Shown here piece by piece: positions 51,725 to 63,896 of a stretch of 64,000 bases of DNA. A program made the translations under genes and the position numbers. Origin of the DNA: Cristatella mucedo (lineage: Eukaryota; Bryozoa; Phylactolaemata; Cristatellidae); NCBI GenBank assembly GCA_009760855.2, contig WPIO01000030.1, positions 2,599,001-2,663,000 on the forward strand, written 5' to 3'. Each line of letters starts with the position of its first letter. Position 1 is the first letter of the stretch. Under the pieces are notes generated by a model. That model ran no database searches. It was not told the DNA's origin and saw only the letters and a program-made list of their open reading frames with translations.

Positions 51725-52718
51725 GTGGCGTAATGTAATGTATCTCAGTCTGTAACTCGACAAAGTCATAAAGACCAGGTGGGGGTTACTCAGGAGAGTT
51801 TTGTATAGCGCACTCACAGCCTAAGCGACTTTCGGTACACATTCGGTAGCTAACAGACTTCGTCTCACACAACAAAGAGAAAGTGGGAAGCATAGCAGAG
51901 TCAGGAGAGCAGTTGAGGTAGTGAGTAGCATGGAAGTAGCAGCTCAGGACCCTTGAAAAGGATGAGCCATAGTCTGCAGTAGGAGAGTAGTCGTCGTTGC
52001 GTAAGAATTGTGAAGCGAGTTCCATAGTCAAGGACCTGCAGAGCTAAAGCTTCTGTCGCCAACGGTCTTTAAACGGAGGAATGGAACAGCTAATTTATTG
52101 TTCACACAGGACCTGGGGCGCAAACAGGCTGAAACTGGTGCAGCAGTTCAGCTAGGTATGAAGGAGCCAAGCCGTGGCGGGTCTTGTGGGTCAGCGCAAG
52201 AACTTAGGTCTGGATCCCTTGCTCAACCGGCATCCATCCTAGCTCTTTTAGCAAAGGAGACACGTGCTCAAACCGCTGGGACTTGAAGACTAGCCTTGCA
52301 GCCATATTCATAGCCAGCTGCAGTGGTCTAATAGCTTTCTTTGGCAGCCCAGCCAATAAGGATTTGCAATAATCAAGCCGAGACAGAACTAAGGAGCTAG
52401 TTATATTTTTACAAGCAACTGCGGGAGACAGCTACTAATCTTGGATAGGGATCGGACGTGATGGTTAGCTGTAGAAGCTGTCTTCTGAATCAAGCTTTTA
52501 AAATTGAGGCAGTTGTCGAAAACGACACCTAAATTTCGAGCACGTGGTGAATGTCGCACAACAGCATCACCTATTAGAAGAGCAAAGCCTTTTAATCCAG
52601 CCACACGCTTAGGGTGTCCTATGAGCAGCAGTTCGGTTTTATCATCATTTAATTTCTGGAAGTTTTCCGACATCCAGGATTGAATATCGGCAAGGCAAGC
52701 ATTCAGTTTAGGTGCCAC
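51725..52718 (-). mobile_element. CR1/L2-like LINE fragment, RT to 3' end
   Basis: Minus strand encodes LNACLADIQSWMSENFQKLN, DDKTELLLIG, then in shifted frames LDYCKSLLAGLPKKAIRPLQ and an RLWNS-type end, followed by the 3' region (51725-52060). Very similar to the LINE at 16.8-18.4 kb across KLNDDKTELLLTGHPKRVAG. Confidence 0.85.
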
Positions 52719-53320
52719 ATCACCATTTCTGTCTGAGCTTTACTGGCTCCCTATCAAGTGTCGAATCAATTTCATGATCCTCATTTGTCGGACTTCTATG
52801 TTGCTTTGTTCCTCTACATCAGCCTACCTATCTGATTTTCTTGCTCCACCAGTGTTCTCTCGCACTACCTGCTCTATGGCTTCCTGTCATCTCGTCATTT
52901 CCATGCATGGAATTGAAATTTTTTCGTGATCTGGCATTCAGTTTTATGCACCAAGTCTTGAAGTTCTTCCTGCTTCTGCCCCTACCTGCAGTAGCTTTCA
53001 TTACTAAAAGTCACTGTTAAAAGCCCGTCTGTACTGCTTGGTTTTCCCTACGCCTCAGTGAAGTTGTCTTTTTTGTGTTGATATGCTGTGCATGCTTACT
53101 ATCGTTCGATTGTGGGCACGCTACTAAGGGGGGTCCTATCAATCGGTGATCCAGAGTCTCTTCACGTGTGCTTTTACATGCTGGTCTTAGCATGATAGTC
53201 GTGTACTTTTTACGTGCTTGGGTAATCATGATACTTTGCATGTCGTTAACCCTTGGTTATTGCTTGGTTAGCCCTTGGTTTTTGTAGCTCTAAAATACCT
53301 AGACAGAGATTAGGCTACAG
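52719..53320 (+). mobile_element. LINE fragment, RT C-terminus and 3' UTR
   Basis: Plus strand reads ELYWLPIKCRINFMILI and SAYLSDFLAPP, typical of the RT C-terminus. 53090-53320 resembles 61768-61970 (CAGAGTCTCTTCACGTGTGC and GTTAACCCTTGGTTATTGCTT). It abuts the minus-strand LINE head to head. Confidence 0.75.
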
Positions 53321-54441
53321 GAGTAAGTGTGCTATGCAAACGACTTAGTTTTTGGTTGGTACTTCTGTACAGTGCCAGTGTGCTAAAGCCATCATCGGCA
53401 TTCAAACCACTATTTTGACCCATACACTCAGGTGTTATAGGCTCCTGTGTCTGTAAATACTAATTGTGCTCCCAGCAGTAACTCACTCCATAAAGCCATG
53501 ATTACTAGTGCTACTTGTTGCGTAACCTAAATGGTTGTCTCAGTTCTGCTGACGCGCTGTCACCCTGTGCAGTCTTTTTTTGGTGTGGACCTTGCTTCTT
53601 TCTCACCTTTTGGTTGAATATAATTAATGCAAATCTAGTGCTTTTGTCTGCTCCAAGGCTACCACTTACTCTCCACTAATACTGCATTAGGTCATGGCAT
53701 GCTTAGGGTGTAGCATCGGTCATGCAAGCTGTCTGCATTCATAGGGCTTGGTCAGCGATTTCCTTCGTCTACCAACGAGTTTTCTCGTGTCAACTTCTGG
53801 TCCTACATTTGCAGCTGCTGATTACGTAAGTAGAGCTACTGCCGTTTTGGCCTCCATGCACTCGCTTCTGCTGAGTTGTGCGCATTAGTAAATTCCAATG
53901 CTTGCCTCTTGTCATCAGGTTCTGGTGCTTTCCTGCGAAAATAGAATTAAAAACTGCTGTGATCTTTTTTTTAATTTGCCTTACCCGTAATACCATCAGT
54001 GCATGCTTGTTGTGCTAGATGCTTAATTACCCACTAGTATAGCCTTTTCAGTTGTAAACATCATGGCATGCAATGTGAGCTCATTTTTTTTATCGGTGAA
54101 TGGAAAATGAAGGATGGTCATCCTGAACCTAGGTGCCCATATTTTTTATTGTTGAAAGTTTGTCTTTGCTGTAAGCTTCATGTACTCATTTGTGCTACTT
54201 TTGGCCGGTCTTGGTCCGCGAATATATTTCTGGATTTAGCATTGATATTAATTAGTACCACCTGTCCGTGAGATTCACTTTTGGCCGGTTCCTTGGATGG
54301 GGTTTGGAGACAAGTTTAAATGTATTTAGTGCTCTTCTGAGTGAGCTCCTTAAGTATAAGAGCACGAGTGCAACCATATGGCAGCATTTTTTCTGTTTTC
54401 ATCGTGCAACCGAGACTGTATTATGACCTGATTTTTTGTAG

Positions 54442-54521
54442 GATTGCTATTTGTTCTTGCTTGCTGACCTCCTATTGACTCGTGTCATGCCGGTGATCAG
54501 TTCCTTAGCTGATGCAATCAG
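54442..54521 (+). CDS. RIF1: RIF1 exon
   Basis: Acceptor TTTTTTGTAG, donor GTAAGT. Encodes DCYLFLLADLLLTRVMPVIS, in the position of the RIF1 ALFLIQLIFNNFLECG helix. Confidence 0.75.
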
Positions 54522-54690
54522 GTAAGTGCCAGACATTGAAAACAAACCAGGTGGCAAGGTGAAAATAACTCAGCTTTTTACAACCTGCACCATTGCATGA
54601 CCGTGGATGGTCTGCTTCTTGTGCAATTGTTGATGCATGACATGCTGCATATATGTATATATGTATGTATGCATGTATATGTTTGTTTAG

Positions 54691-54883
54691 ATTTCAGGCG
54701 GTTCTCGAGCACATACTTGCAATCGGATGCGGTACCTCTATTGGAGTTTTAAGTTTCTGCGAAAAAGTTGTCACCATGCTAGAACGGCAGGCTAGCTTAC
54801 CGGTTCATTGTCCACAGCAGCATGTTACCTGCGCTCTTGTCTGGTCGGCAGTTGCCGATCGAGTCATTCGCCATATACAGCAC
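54691..54883 (+). CDS. RIF1: RIF1 exon
   Basis: Acceptor GTTTGTTTAG, donor GTGAGT, phase correct. Encodes VLSFCEKVVTMLERQASLP and HVTCALVWSAVADRVIRHIQ, corresponding to the RIF1 region ending HLWKMWSVIVTPLTELI. Confidence 0.85.
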
Positions 54884-55007
54884 GTGAGTGTCACATGTCA
54901 TCCTTGTGTGGTTCGTTCTGCTTGCTTGCTCTTGTGTCGGCTTATGCTGTTCACCTTTAAGAGGTGTGCGCAGGTCATCCTTTTTTATGGCTGTACTGGT
55001 TTTTCAG

Positions 55008-55112
55008 GGTGGCAATATTAACCAGGGTACGACTGTGGCCTATAACTTTGGCTGCTTGTATCAGCTGCTGCTTTTTCCTGTGAAGTGGTTCAGCTGGCCA
55101 TCTATACCTGAG
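55008..55112 (+). CDS. RIF1: RIF1 exon (INQGTTVAYNF)
   Basis: Acceptor GGTTTTTCAG, donor GTAAGA, phase 0. Encodes GNINQGTTVAYNFGCLYQLL then LFPVKWF, matching RIF1 VNQGDALEHNF and ALTLPV. Confidence 0.92.
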
Positions 55113-55330
55113 GTAAGAATAGCTGCAGCTGCTACGGCTCCCGGATTCGGTGTCTGTTTTTCTGTGCATATGGCTCAGTGTAACTGGCCAATGTCTAAAT
55201 GCTTACTTACTGCCGGGCCACCATGCCGAACTAGCAATGGATTCCTTGCGGCGTAAGATTCGACCGTCTCGTCATTGCTTCAGCAATGCATGCACTCAGC
55301 CTGAGCATACAAGCCTGCAAAAAAGAGAGA

Positions 55331-55556
<226 letters not shown>

Positions 55557-55962
55557 TACACAGAGAGAGAAAGAGACAGAAAGACACAAAGAAAGGCAAG
55601 AGAGAAACAGGTGGTATATCACTTAATTGTCGATTAATGCAAGCTAGGCTGTAGTAACAACCATTGCAGTTTACAAACTGACTTCCGACCCAGGAAGAGA
55701 ATTTGTGCTTGCTGCTTCGGGCTGGTTGCAGACTGGCTTGGCTGTGAGCTGTGCATAAGCATTACGTACACTAGCAATATTACAGTTTAAGCTACGGCTC
55801 CTTGGACAAAACTTCAGGTCTACAGGTGGCTTCGGCCTGGATTATTTTCCTATGTATTATAGATAGTGTAGTGTAGCTTGTTAATGTGATAACAATTTGT
55901 TCATCTAGCACTATTTTAACTTAAGCTCCCTAGTCAGCACTACTAGTGTCGTAGTTTGGTTA

Positions 55963-56135
55963 GCCGTAATGGCTCACTAGGTAAGGCGGATGCTTTTCAC
56001 GACCTCGGACCCGAGGTCGTGGGTTTGAATCCTGTCGTTAGCGATCCTTTATCGCCACTGCAAGCGCCAGTGATAGCCGTCAAGGCTCTTCTATCGCTAT
56101 ACAAAAAGAGGCTGTTAGATCAGCCTGAATTTTTT
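55963..56135 (+). repeat. SINE family 2 copy (best preserved)
   Basis: tRNA-like head GTAATGGCTCACTAGGTAAGG (box A) and GGGTTTGAATCCTG (box B), followed by GATCCTTTATCGCCACTGCA and a tail with GCTATACAAAAAGAGGCTGTT. Copies also at 49236 and 59279. Confidence 0.85.
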
Positions 56136-56409
56136 TACGTTTAGCCTGAACTTGTGAATTTTTCTACATCAGTGACATTTAGTTTTGGTTTGCCTCTTCT
56201 ATGCTTGCCACCTCTGCCGACCGTGTCTGTGAATAACAGATTCACTTTTAGCTTTTTATGAATGTCAAGTCAGAGGATATCATGATGTTATACCAGAATA
56301 AGCTCCATGCTTTGAGTGCTTACTAACTAAAGGCACGTTCTATGAAGGATTTGAGGTTGCTTAAAGGCATTTGAGGCTGGTTATAGACTCAGCTCAACGG
56401 CTTAAGGTC

Positions 56410-56841
56410 AGAAGAGCTTTAAAGTGAATAAAAAGCTGGACTGTTTGCTGGGGGACTGAGCAGGTCGGCAAGAAGCTTTGTAATGTGGCAAGTGGGCCAT
56501 TCACGACAGACAATCTTAGCTGCTGAATTTTGCACCAACTGTAAGTGCCTTATTGCACAGGCAGGAAGACCTATAAGTAGCGAGTTACAGAAGTCTAGAC
56601 AAAATGTCACAAATAGGAATAAGGCATTGCTCACGGAGTCTTTCTTGAGACTAAATATGTGTCGGTTAAGAAAGCATGTACATGTACCAACCACCCTGGA
56701 TGTGGTATATCTGTTCAAGCAGGCTCGAATTTCTGAAATATTATGCAATTTAAAGAAGTAAAAAATGACTGGGGCTGATGTAGTCATCTTGTGAGGTGTT
56801 GCTCTTGAACAGCAGGCCAAGATCGTATGAAAATGCCACAT
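56410..56841 (-). mobile_element. LINE RT fragment
   Basis: Minus strand encodes LDFCNSLLIGLPACAIRHLQ and LVQNSAAKIV, the typical end region of CR1/L2 RTs, with AREW-type continuation (CREWPTCHITKLLADL). Confidence 0.8.
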
Positions 56842-56981
56842 GAGATATGCTGGCCAAGCTCACTTGAGGGCTTAGATTTTGCAATTTATAAGTGTGAATG
56901 AGATGAGCCATTTTTCATTGAAGTTCCATACCAGCAATGCCCATGTGTGATTTGGGCGCTTGGGAAGGATTTTTAAATCGG

Positions 56982-57610
56982 TGATAATAATGATACATTT
57001 TATAAAGCACCCCCAGAGCGCAATCTGTTTGTAGGTGCTTTACAATTGCTGTAAAGGAAGCACGCTGGAGTGGTTAGTGGGTAGTATGCTCAATAAATAA
57101 CAAGAATACCGTGGTTTGGGGTGACATGCACCGGGTCAGCATGCAAGTGTGGTTAGTGGCAGCATGCAACAGTGTCAGCATGCAACAGTGTCAGCATGCA
57201 TAAGCACATGAAGGACGAATCACAGGGACCTACTAAATGCTGTCATAAATGGATGCGTTTTTAATTTTACTTTAAATGTGGACAAGTCAGGAGAAGACGT
57301 GCAGGTCAGGAGTTAGTTCCTGGCTTTGGGAGCATACTAACTAAAGGCCGGTCTCCACAGATTTGTAGTTTTTACGAGGTATAGGTAAACGATTAGATTC
57401 CGAAAAGCGGGTGGTACGATGCATAGCCTGGTGGGGGAGTAGATCTGATAGGTAGGCTGGAGCCAAAGAATGAAGGGACCTAAAAGTGAGTTACAAAACC
57501 TTTAAGACGATACGTTACTTGACTGGTAGCTAGTGCAGGTCGGCAAGAAGCGTTGTGATGTGACAACTGCGCCACTCACGACAGACCAGCCTAGCTGCAG
57601 AGTTTTGCAC
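56982..57610 (-). mobile_element. LINE fragment, RT C-terminus and full 3' tail
   Basis: Minus strand reads APAYLSDLLPHQAMHRTTRF, then a non-coding 3' region with GGTCAGCATGCA-type short repeats. It ends in the AGCGCC...GCTTTACA tail and ATT repeats at 56982-57060. Paralogue of 62200-63095. Confidence 0.8.
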
Positions 57611-58124
57611 CGGGTTTTAATGTCCGAATTTTTAGCAATATAATGTAGCTGAACGTAGGTAGACTTGACTGTTGTTTCACCACACCGTTCACGATTTTTT
57701 TTTGGGAAAAAGCACTTCTCCACTCACCAGTAGTGTTCGAGCAGCTGCACTTGGCGTTAAAGGATTTCTGTGGGTTATCGGAAGATATAGGCCCTACAGT
57801 CAATACTGCAGTAATTTTAATTGTAATACAGGGGTGTATAATTGACTCAGACAACCGAGCGAGCACTATTTTTTCACTATCGATCAATGTTTTAATGAAT
57901 ATATTTGAAAAAACGCTTTAAGAGTAAAGCTGCAAAAGTCGAAGCACGAAATGGCAAGGGACGATTGTCCATCTTTATTAGTGACCAAGAATGAGACTAT
58001 TTATTGTATTCCTTGAGCTGATATGGTAGTACTGTTCTATTTTTCAGTTTACATTTTATTGTTGTATTTCTAGTATGCCAGCATATTGATAATATTGCTA
58101 TGTTATGTACCTTGTTCACCTCAG

Positions 58125-58280
58125 TCACGATGCTTGGGGCTGCTTTCTCGCTGGGAAATACTGTGCAAAGGCCTGAGTAAAGAGGCTGCGCTGATGGTCT
58201 GCACTCCAAACAATATCTGGTGTGAAGAACTCTGCCATTCAATTCACCAGCATTTTGAAAGTCTTGAAGGTGCATCCAAG
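58125..58280 (+). CDS. RIF1: RIF1 exon
   Basis: Acceptor TTCACCTCAG, donor GTATGC, phase 0. Encodes LLSRWEILCKGLSKEAALM and NNIWCEELCHSIHQHFESL, matching RIF1 LLRTWSELYRAFARCAALV and NLCCEELSSKI. Confidence 0.92.
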
Positions 58281-58604
58281 GTATGCTGTGATACTGCACT
58301 CATAAATTGGTTGTCTTTTTATTTTGCTGGCTTTTAAGCCAAGTTAGTTGTTATTGAATGTCAGCTGCTCTAATATGTGGTTGATCGTTTGAATTGGTTG
58401 CCTTTTTTGTTGGTCTATTTATCTGGCTCTCTTTCTCTCTCTCTTTCACTCAATCTCTGTTGCCGGCTCACTGGCTCCCTTTTTAGCTGTCATTCTGTGT
58501 CCCCATCTTTTTCTTTACCTTATGAGATTTGCCGGGCGTCAAAGCTAAACGTGCGCTACATATATGCACTTTGTGACTACCTGCTCATTGTTCTTGTGCA
58601 TCAG

Positions 58605-58683
58605 GACCTTTGGCTTGGCAAGCTTGCTTCTATGGTGGCCTGCATTTGTGATGGACTTGAAACCTTCTCTCCCTCCTCATCAG
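58605..58683 (+). CDS. RIF1: RIF1 exon
   Basis: Acceptor GTGCATCAG, donor GTAAGA. Encodes WLGKLASMVACICDGLETFS, corresponding to RIF1 FVDRIIYIITVMVDCIDFS. Confidence 0.8.
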
Positions 58684-58834
58684 GTAAGAATGTAAATGGA
58701 TGTAAATGCCATGTCTGAGATGCAGTCGGAGCTTTGGTTGCCTGCACGATTTTGCATCACGAATTTGTCATTCGGTTTGAAAAGCTTGTTGAAAGATCTG
58801 ACAAATCGATGTGGCTTTGCAAATGTTTATGCAG

Positions 58835-58956
58835 GCACTGGTTGGAAATCACCCAGATCTAAGAACAAAACTTTGTCCAACTATGGATCATTGGTGAAGC
58901 TACTTGCTAAGCTGCTTGGCTGTCTAGCTTCTGGATCGGCAAGTATTAGTGATCAG
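58835..58956 (+). CDS. RIF1: RIF1 exon
   Basis: Acceptor TTTATGCAG, phase correct. Encodes SKNKTLSNYGSLVKLLAKLL, aligned with RIF1 KKKNEPLGKLTSLFKLIVKV. Confidence 0.8.
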
Positions 58957-60087
58957 GTGCTTTGCAGTTAATCATTGTCATGCACATTATGTGAGCAGCG
59001 TCTGTTTAGCTGTACCTTGAACAAACTTTGTATGATATTTGCGTGGAAAAGTATGCTTGCAGTTAAATCTGCGATTGGTGCATTTGGCATAAAACAATGT
59101 TGCTTACATAGCTGAGCTGCCGTTGATCTTTGGGGACATAAAAGGCAAAGGGCCAATGATAGGTATCGTGAGCATTTAAAATTGGAATGGTTAGCTAAAA
59201 CCTTGTTCGACTAATCGATAGGTTCTGTAAACCATTGTGTCAAAGATGGTGCATAGAAGAAGAGGAAAATAAAATACTAGCTGATTTAACAGCCTTCTGT
59301 ATAGCGACAAAAAACCTCTACGGCTATCACCGCTGCTTGCAGTGGCGATAAAGGATCGCCCACTGCGTGATTCGAACCCACGACCTCGGGACCGAAGCTG
59401 TGAAAAGCAACCTCCTTACCTAGTGTGCCATCACGGCTCACCAAGAAGTACTAATGTTTGTAGGCTCTACCACACTGTGCCTTGCTACTAGAAAATTCTA
59501 GAGCCATAGTGATGTTGCAGCATGTCGGCAATGCCCATCAACCAATTCGGTCATGTTGCTTCATTGGTGCTTGCTCGTCATTGAAGAGACTATTGCTGCT
59601 CTTGAACTCACTAATACCGGCGAAATGAATAGATTTGTCAGCATATTGTTGCCGTGACTCGACACAGCTGTCTGCTACCTCCATGCGCGGTTGGCCAATT
59701 CCTTGTTATTTTTGCACGTGCTAGCTCAGGCCAAGATGGAAAAACCATGTCAAAACACATAGGCAGTCGATGATGTATTTGCAAATGTGAGGGTTTGGCA
59801 AAATAAAGTTCTATAGTTCAGAGATATCCTTACCTAGCTACAAGTTAGCAAAGGTATGCATTAGTCACCATTGTGAATGAAAATGGCTGATTGGTTCCAC
59901 GATTTTGCTATCAAGCAGTGCCAGTTCAAGGAACCACGACAAAATTAATGCAGGTTTTATGCCACAGTACCCTTCAAAGCTGTAAGTAGTCTAACGCAGT
60001 TTGTCCACTACAGTGTTGTTATAGCAATGCAGTCTGCATATTCTCTTGTGATTAATTCCTGAACTCACCCCTCTTGAACATTTACAG
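58957..60087 (+). other. RIF1 intron
   Basis: Phase 0 on both sides. Contains a SINE family 2 copy (59279-59445). Nothing else recognised. Confidence 0.6.
59279..59445 (-). repeat. SINE family 2 copy
   Basis: Minus orientation, with GATTCGAACCCACGACCTCG (box B), GGCGATAAAGGATCG and CAGCCTTCTGTATAGCGACA. Confidence 0.85.
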
Positions 60088-60279
60088 TGTGATGATCCAG
60101 TCAAGGCAGCAGCTCTGGAATCGACCTGCTCGACTGTGGTAACCACTGCTCATCGTCTGCTTCAGCGAATACCTCAGCTCTACATTGCTGACGTCATTAT
60201 TGTGCTCTGTGGTGGCTTAACCCCTCCCGGAGCAATTACTGGTAGTGATATTAGCACTAGTTCCAAATGGTTCCCTCAG
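60088..60279 (+). CDS. RIF1: RIF1 exon
   Basis: Acceptor AACATTTACAG, donor GTAATT, phase 0. Encodes ALESTCSTVVTTAHRLLQRI and LYIADVIIVLCGGLTPPGAI, fitting the RIF1 helix-loop before the final N-terminal HEAT repeats. Confidence 0.8.
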
Positions 60280-61540
60280 GTAATTGCACCTTGTATCTGG
60301 TAGTCGGTAGCAATGCTAAGCTGAGTCTTTTCTTGTTATTGGTGTGAAATTACATCGATGCTTCCAACGTGTTGTCTATATTGTAGGTGGTTCACTCTCT
60401 TTTGCCGTGGGTGGGTCACTAGACTTTCAATGAATATTAATGTCATGTTGGTCTTGACTTGCCTGTATACATGTCCAGCCCGTGGGTTGTGTGTCCATAC
60501 CACCTGCTGTCATGCATATACTCACTTACGTTTAAGTCTGTAATGTATAATAACAGTCAAGTCTGTTGGAATCAGATAGTGGTCAAAAGATGCTTGCCTT
60601 CCTAGGTTGAAGTCCACCGCCAACAAGACTTATCCTGCCTTTTTGACAAAGGAAGTAAGAAGGAAGCTCCAAGGTCCCCCATCTGTGCTGCACATGTCTG
60701 ACTGCTAAGTCAGCTTAATTTATTTACCAGTGTGCTTGCTTTGACCAAACGTTGGCTACCTACGGCATCTCGTCTGTAGGGAATACTGGCTTAGTTTTGT
60801 TGTGTTCAAGTTTTCCTGCATACGCTTGGGTCTTTGGCATGTGCATATGTTTTTTTGCACAATCTGCTGATACTTTTTGTTTGATACTTGTTGCTCTGTT
60901 AGTTGGCTAGAGGTCTGTTGATTTGAGCTAGCACTCACCACTCAGACTTGGCTTGTATTTCTGAGCCTCTAGCACAGACAATTACAGCTATGGCCGGTTC
61001 ACCCACCATCTTTTCCACTCATTTTTACTTGACTATCCCTGTAGCTGTTTATTAAGAGACAATCAACGCTGGGACGTTTTACTTGACTAAGGAAGACTTT
61101 ATCTCGTTAGTGTGGTTTTACTGGATGCTTTGACACTTGTAGGCTCACATTGGGTTGCTCAGTGCCTTGTTTTTCAGCCTGTGAAGGGTCAGCCATCGGG
61201 AGGGGCATGGTAAAGAGCTTACGAGTGCAGTGCTTTAGGCTTTTCATATACAACTATAACCTGCAATTCGGTATTCTTGTTTCATACGCTCACCACTGGG
61301 TGCAACTTCTCCTTGCATTGGCGGCCAATGTCGTTTCTTATCTCGATTCACAGCTGCAGTCGAAATTGGTCCTGCCACGCTTAAGTTATTGTGCACCTGC
61401 AAATTGATTCCGATGTGAGTTGCAACTCCAGTGCTGGCTTACACAATAGGTCGATATAGCAGGCACAGTTTCCGTGTGACTGATTTGACAGAGGATGCCC
61501 TGGTCTCTATACGCAGATCAGACACTGTCTTTTGTTTCAG
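60280..61540 (+). other. RIF1 intron
   Basis: Phase 0 on both sides; no repeat or gene recognised. Confidence 0.55.
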
Positions 61541-61743
61541 TTCGAAAGACTGTGGCAGGTCATGAGCAGCTGCTTGCAGCTACGCTACACCGGAGCCTAC
61601 GACTCAAAGCTTCTGACTGCCATGACACCTCTTGTCATCGCAGCTGTCAGCCACGAAAAGCGCCGTGTCAAGAACGAAACCCTCAGTTTTTGGCAAGCCA
61701 CCTTTGGCAAATCGAAAGGCCTGGGATTATCAGCACAGTTAAG
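61541..61743 (+). CDS. RIF1: RIF1 exon (RYTGAYDSKLL), last in window
   Basis: Acceptor TTTTGTTTCAG, donor GTAATT. Encodes LQLRYTGAYDSKLLTAMTPL and KRRVKNETLSFWQATFGKS, a very clear match to RIF1 FSYTGTYDSELLEQLSPL and QSAQFWNATFAK. The gene continues beyond the window; the long disordered region and PP1-binding motifs were not seen. Confidence 0.95.
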
Positions 61744-61767
61744 GTAATTAATAAGCCACACGCATGG

Positions 61768-61970
61768 TTCGGTGCATGCTACTAACCAAAGCGTCCTGCT
61801 AACCGGTGGGCCAGAGTATCTTCGTGTGCTTTTGCTTGCTTTTCTGAGCATGTTAGCATATATGTCACTAACTCTTAGTTAATGCTTTTCTTTCGTCAAG
61901 TTGTTAAACGCCTGCTTTGAGATTTAGTTCTCTTGGGGTGCCATAAAAACGACCTATTATTATTACTTTT
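61768..61970 (+). mobile_element. LINE 3' end, plus orientation
   Basis: CAGAGTATCTTCGTGTGCTT, a GTCACTAACTCTTAGTTAATGC block and GAGATTTAGTTCTCTTGGGG then TGCC, followed by TATTATTATTAC. Compare 53090-53320 and the tails at 56982 and 62744. Confidence 0.7.
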
Positions 61971-62199
61971 TTGTAACACCCCTAGGAAAACTCCAGTCAC
62001 GTGACGTATGCTGGAATTAAACATAAGTACTGGTACTATTCTTGCACACATTAGCGCACTAAAAACACTATACACAAATGGAGCAAATGCTACGAAAGAA
62101 CAGCTGGCTTTCTAGTGTCCTGTAAAATGCCTGCATGTTAGCAGAATCTTGGTGCCAGTCTATACCAAACTCCTAGCTTGTGAGCTAAGGAACTGTAAC

Positions 62200-63095
62200 C
62201 ATGTACTCCGAAAGATTTAAGGATGGCTAGAGATAGAGCTAAACAACTTTATTCAGAGGAGTAGGTAGTGAACAGGAAAGCCCTAGTAAAAAGTATTTCA
62301 TATGGATAAGCCGGAGCCCTCAAAGTCAGAGATTGTACCTTGACGTCGATAAACTGCTTGATGGGTAGCTAGTACAGGTTTGTGACAAATAGTGTAATAT
62401 GGTAATGGTGTATTGCAATGGTCACAGCAGACAAACCTAGCTGCCAAGTTGTGCACCTTTCTAAGCTTCTTATGTGTAATCTAGGGGCTTTAATACCCAC
62501 ACCTAAGCACACCCACATTGTTCTGATTTTACGTTTCTAGAAGTTGGCTCACTTCACTTGATCTGGTGTGGTCGTCTAGCAAAAGTTCATTTTCGAACAG
62601 GACACCCAGATCCTGTGTAGAGGCTGTAGAGCAGAGGTCGGCAAACATCGGCCATTAGGCCAGATCCCGCCTAGCTAGTGCTACAGTCATGCCCCTAGTT
62701 ATTTATTGGTGGATCTGGCCTAATCGAGTGGTTGCGGTTTTCTTAATAATAATAATAATAATATTGCACTTGATAAAGCGCCCTCAGAGAACTTAATCTC
62801 TTTCTAGGCGCTTTACATTTGCTGCAAAGTGATACGCAATAGAATAGTAAGTAAAATCATGCTTGAAAAACAAACAAAATGAATAACATGGTTAGGGGTT
62901 ACATGCACTGGGTCAGCATGCAAATGTGGTTAGTGGCAGCATGAACAGTGTCAGCACGCATAAGCACATCGAGGACGAATCACAAGGACCCACTAAATGC
63001 TGTCCTAAATAGGTATGTTTTTAAGTTTCTTTTAAATGTGGTCAGGTCAGGGGATGTTCTGATGCAGGTCGGGAGGGAGTTCCAGGCTGTGGGTT
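62200..63095 (-). mobile_element. LINE 3' fragments in two blocks
   Basis: 62200-62470 resembles 57350-57610 (GGTAGCTAGTACAGGTTTG, CAGACAAACCTAGCTGCC). 62744-63095 matches 56982-57330 closely (ACATGCACTGGGTCAGCATG, GTGGTTAGTGGCAGCATG, AGGACGAATCACAAGGACC) and ends in (AAT)n. Minus orientation. Confidence 0.75.
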
Positions 63096-63106
63096 CTTCC
63101 CCCTTC

Positions 63107-63230
63107 ACTGTAGAGGTACGTTGACTTACGAGTATCCCAACTATCGAGTTTTCGAGGCACGAGTCGTCTCTCGGGTGCTTTTTGCTTTGAGTTGAGAGCT
63201 AACTGTTATTGTGCTTGATTTAGCTTTGCC
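63107..63230. mobile_element. pogo/Tigger-like MITE end
   Basis: CTGTAGAGGTACGTTGACTTACG with CGAGTTTTCGAGGCACGAG and TCGTCTCTCGGGTGCTTTTTG, matching the left end and interior of 15874-16640. Confidence 0.55.
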
Positions 63231-63683
63231 GTATTTGCCATTTCACAGTATAAAGTGGGTGTAGCTGCTACTCCCGGCCGGGAGGAGTGGGCGTGGTTTC
63301 TTCCGGCCTAGTGTGCCGTCTTGACCTTCTGAAATGGCCAAGTAGTCCGAAAAGTTTGCCGACCTCCTGGGTATACTCTAGCCGACCCAATTTTCAGAGC
63401 TAGGCTTTCCAGTTTCTGGTGACTCCAGATTTGTCTATGACTTTTAAGTTGGCCTAATTGGCATTCAATCGGAAAGAGTATCTACCATCCAAATGCAACC
63501 GTCGGCAATACAAGGTGCAAGAAGTTGAAGGAATCAGAGCCTAGGCAGTTTCAAAGCTAAGGTACAACTTTGTGTCGGCTGCAAAAAAAATGGAAGTCTA
63601 GACTGTGTCTGATGATTACATCTTCAAAATGGAGTTTATAAATTGTGAAAAGAAATTTACCTCGGTCAGATCCCTTGAGGACC

Positions 63684-63896
63684 TCATCCTGCGAAGGCTC
63701 TCACGACCATTGACATTAATGCTTTGTAATCCCCCACCACTAAGGCATACATCATTGGGGTATAATTCCCGTTATGTCCGTGCAATATGATGTGTTCGAA
63801 AATGACATGATGATCAATGTTATCAAATGCTGTAAACAGATCCAGCTGAACTAACAGAGGGACTCCTAAGTCAACATTCCTGGGGTCGTTATTCAT
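63684..63896 (-). mobile_element. LINE RT fragment
   Basis: Minus strand encodes PLLVQLDLFTAFDNIDHHVI, the RT catalytic-domain motif (DLxxAFDxIDH), with a short downstream region. Isolated and decayed. Confidence 0.75.

Larger units (their letters stand above)
51220..54441 (+). other. RIF1 intron with LINE fragments
   Basis: Phase 0 on both sides. It holds two LINE pieces in opposite orientation (51725-52718 minus, 52719-53320 plus). 53321-54441 shows nothing recognisable. Confidence 0.55.
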
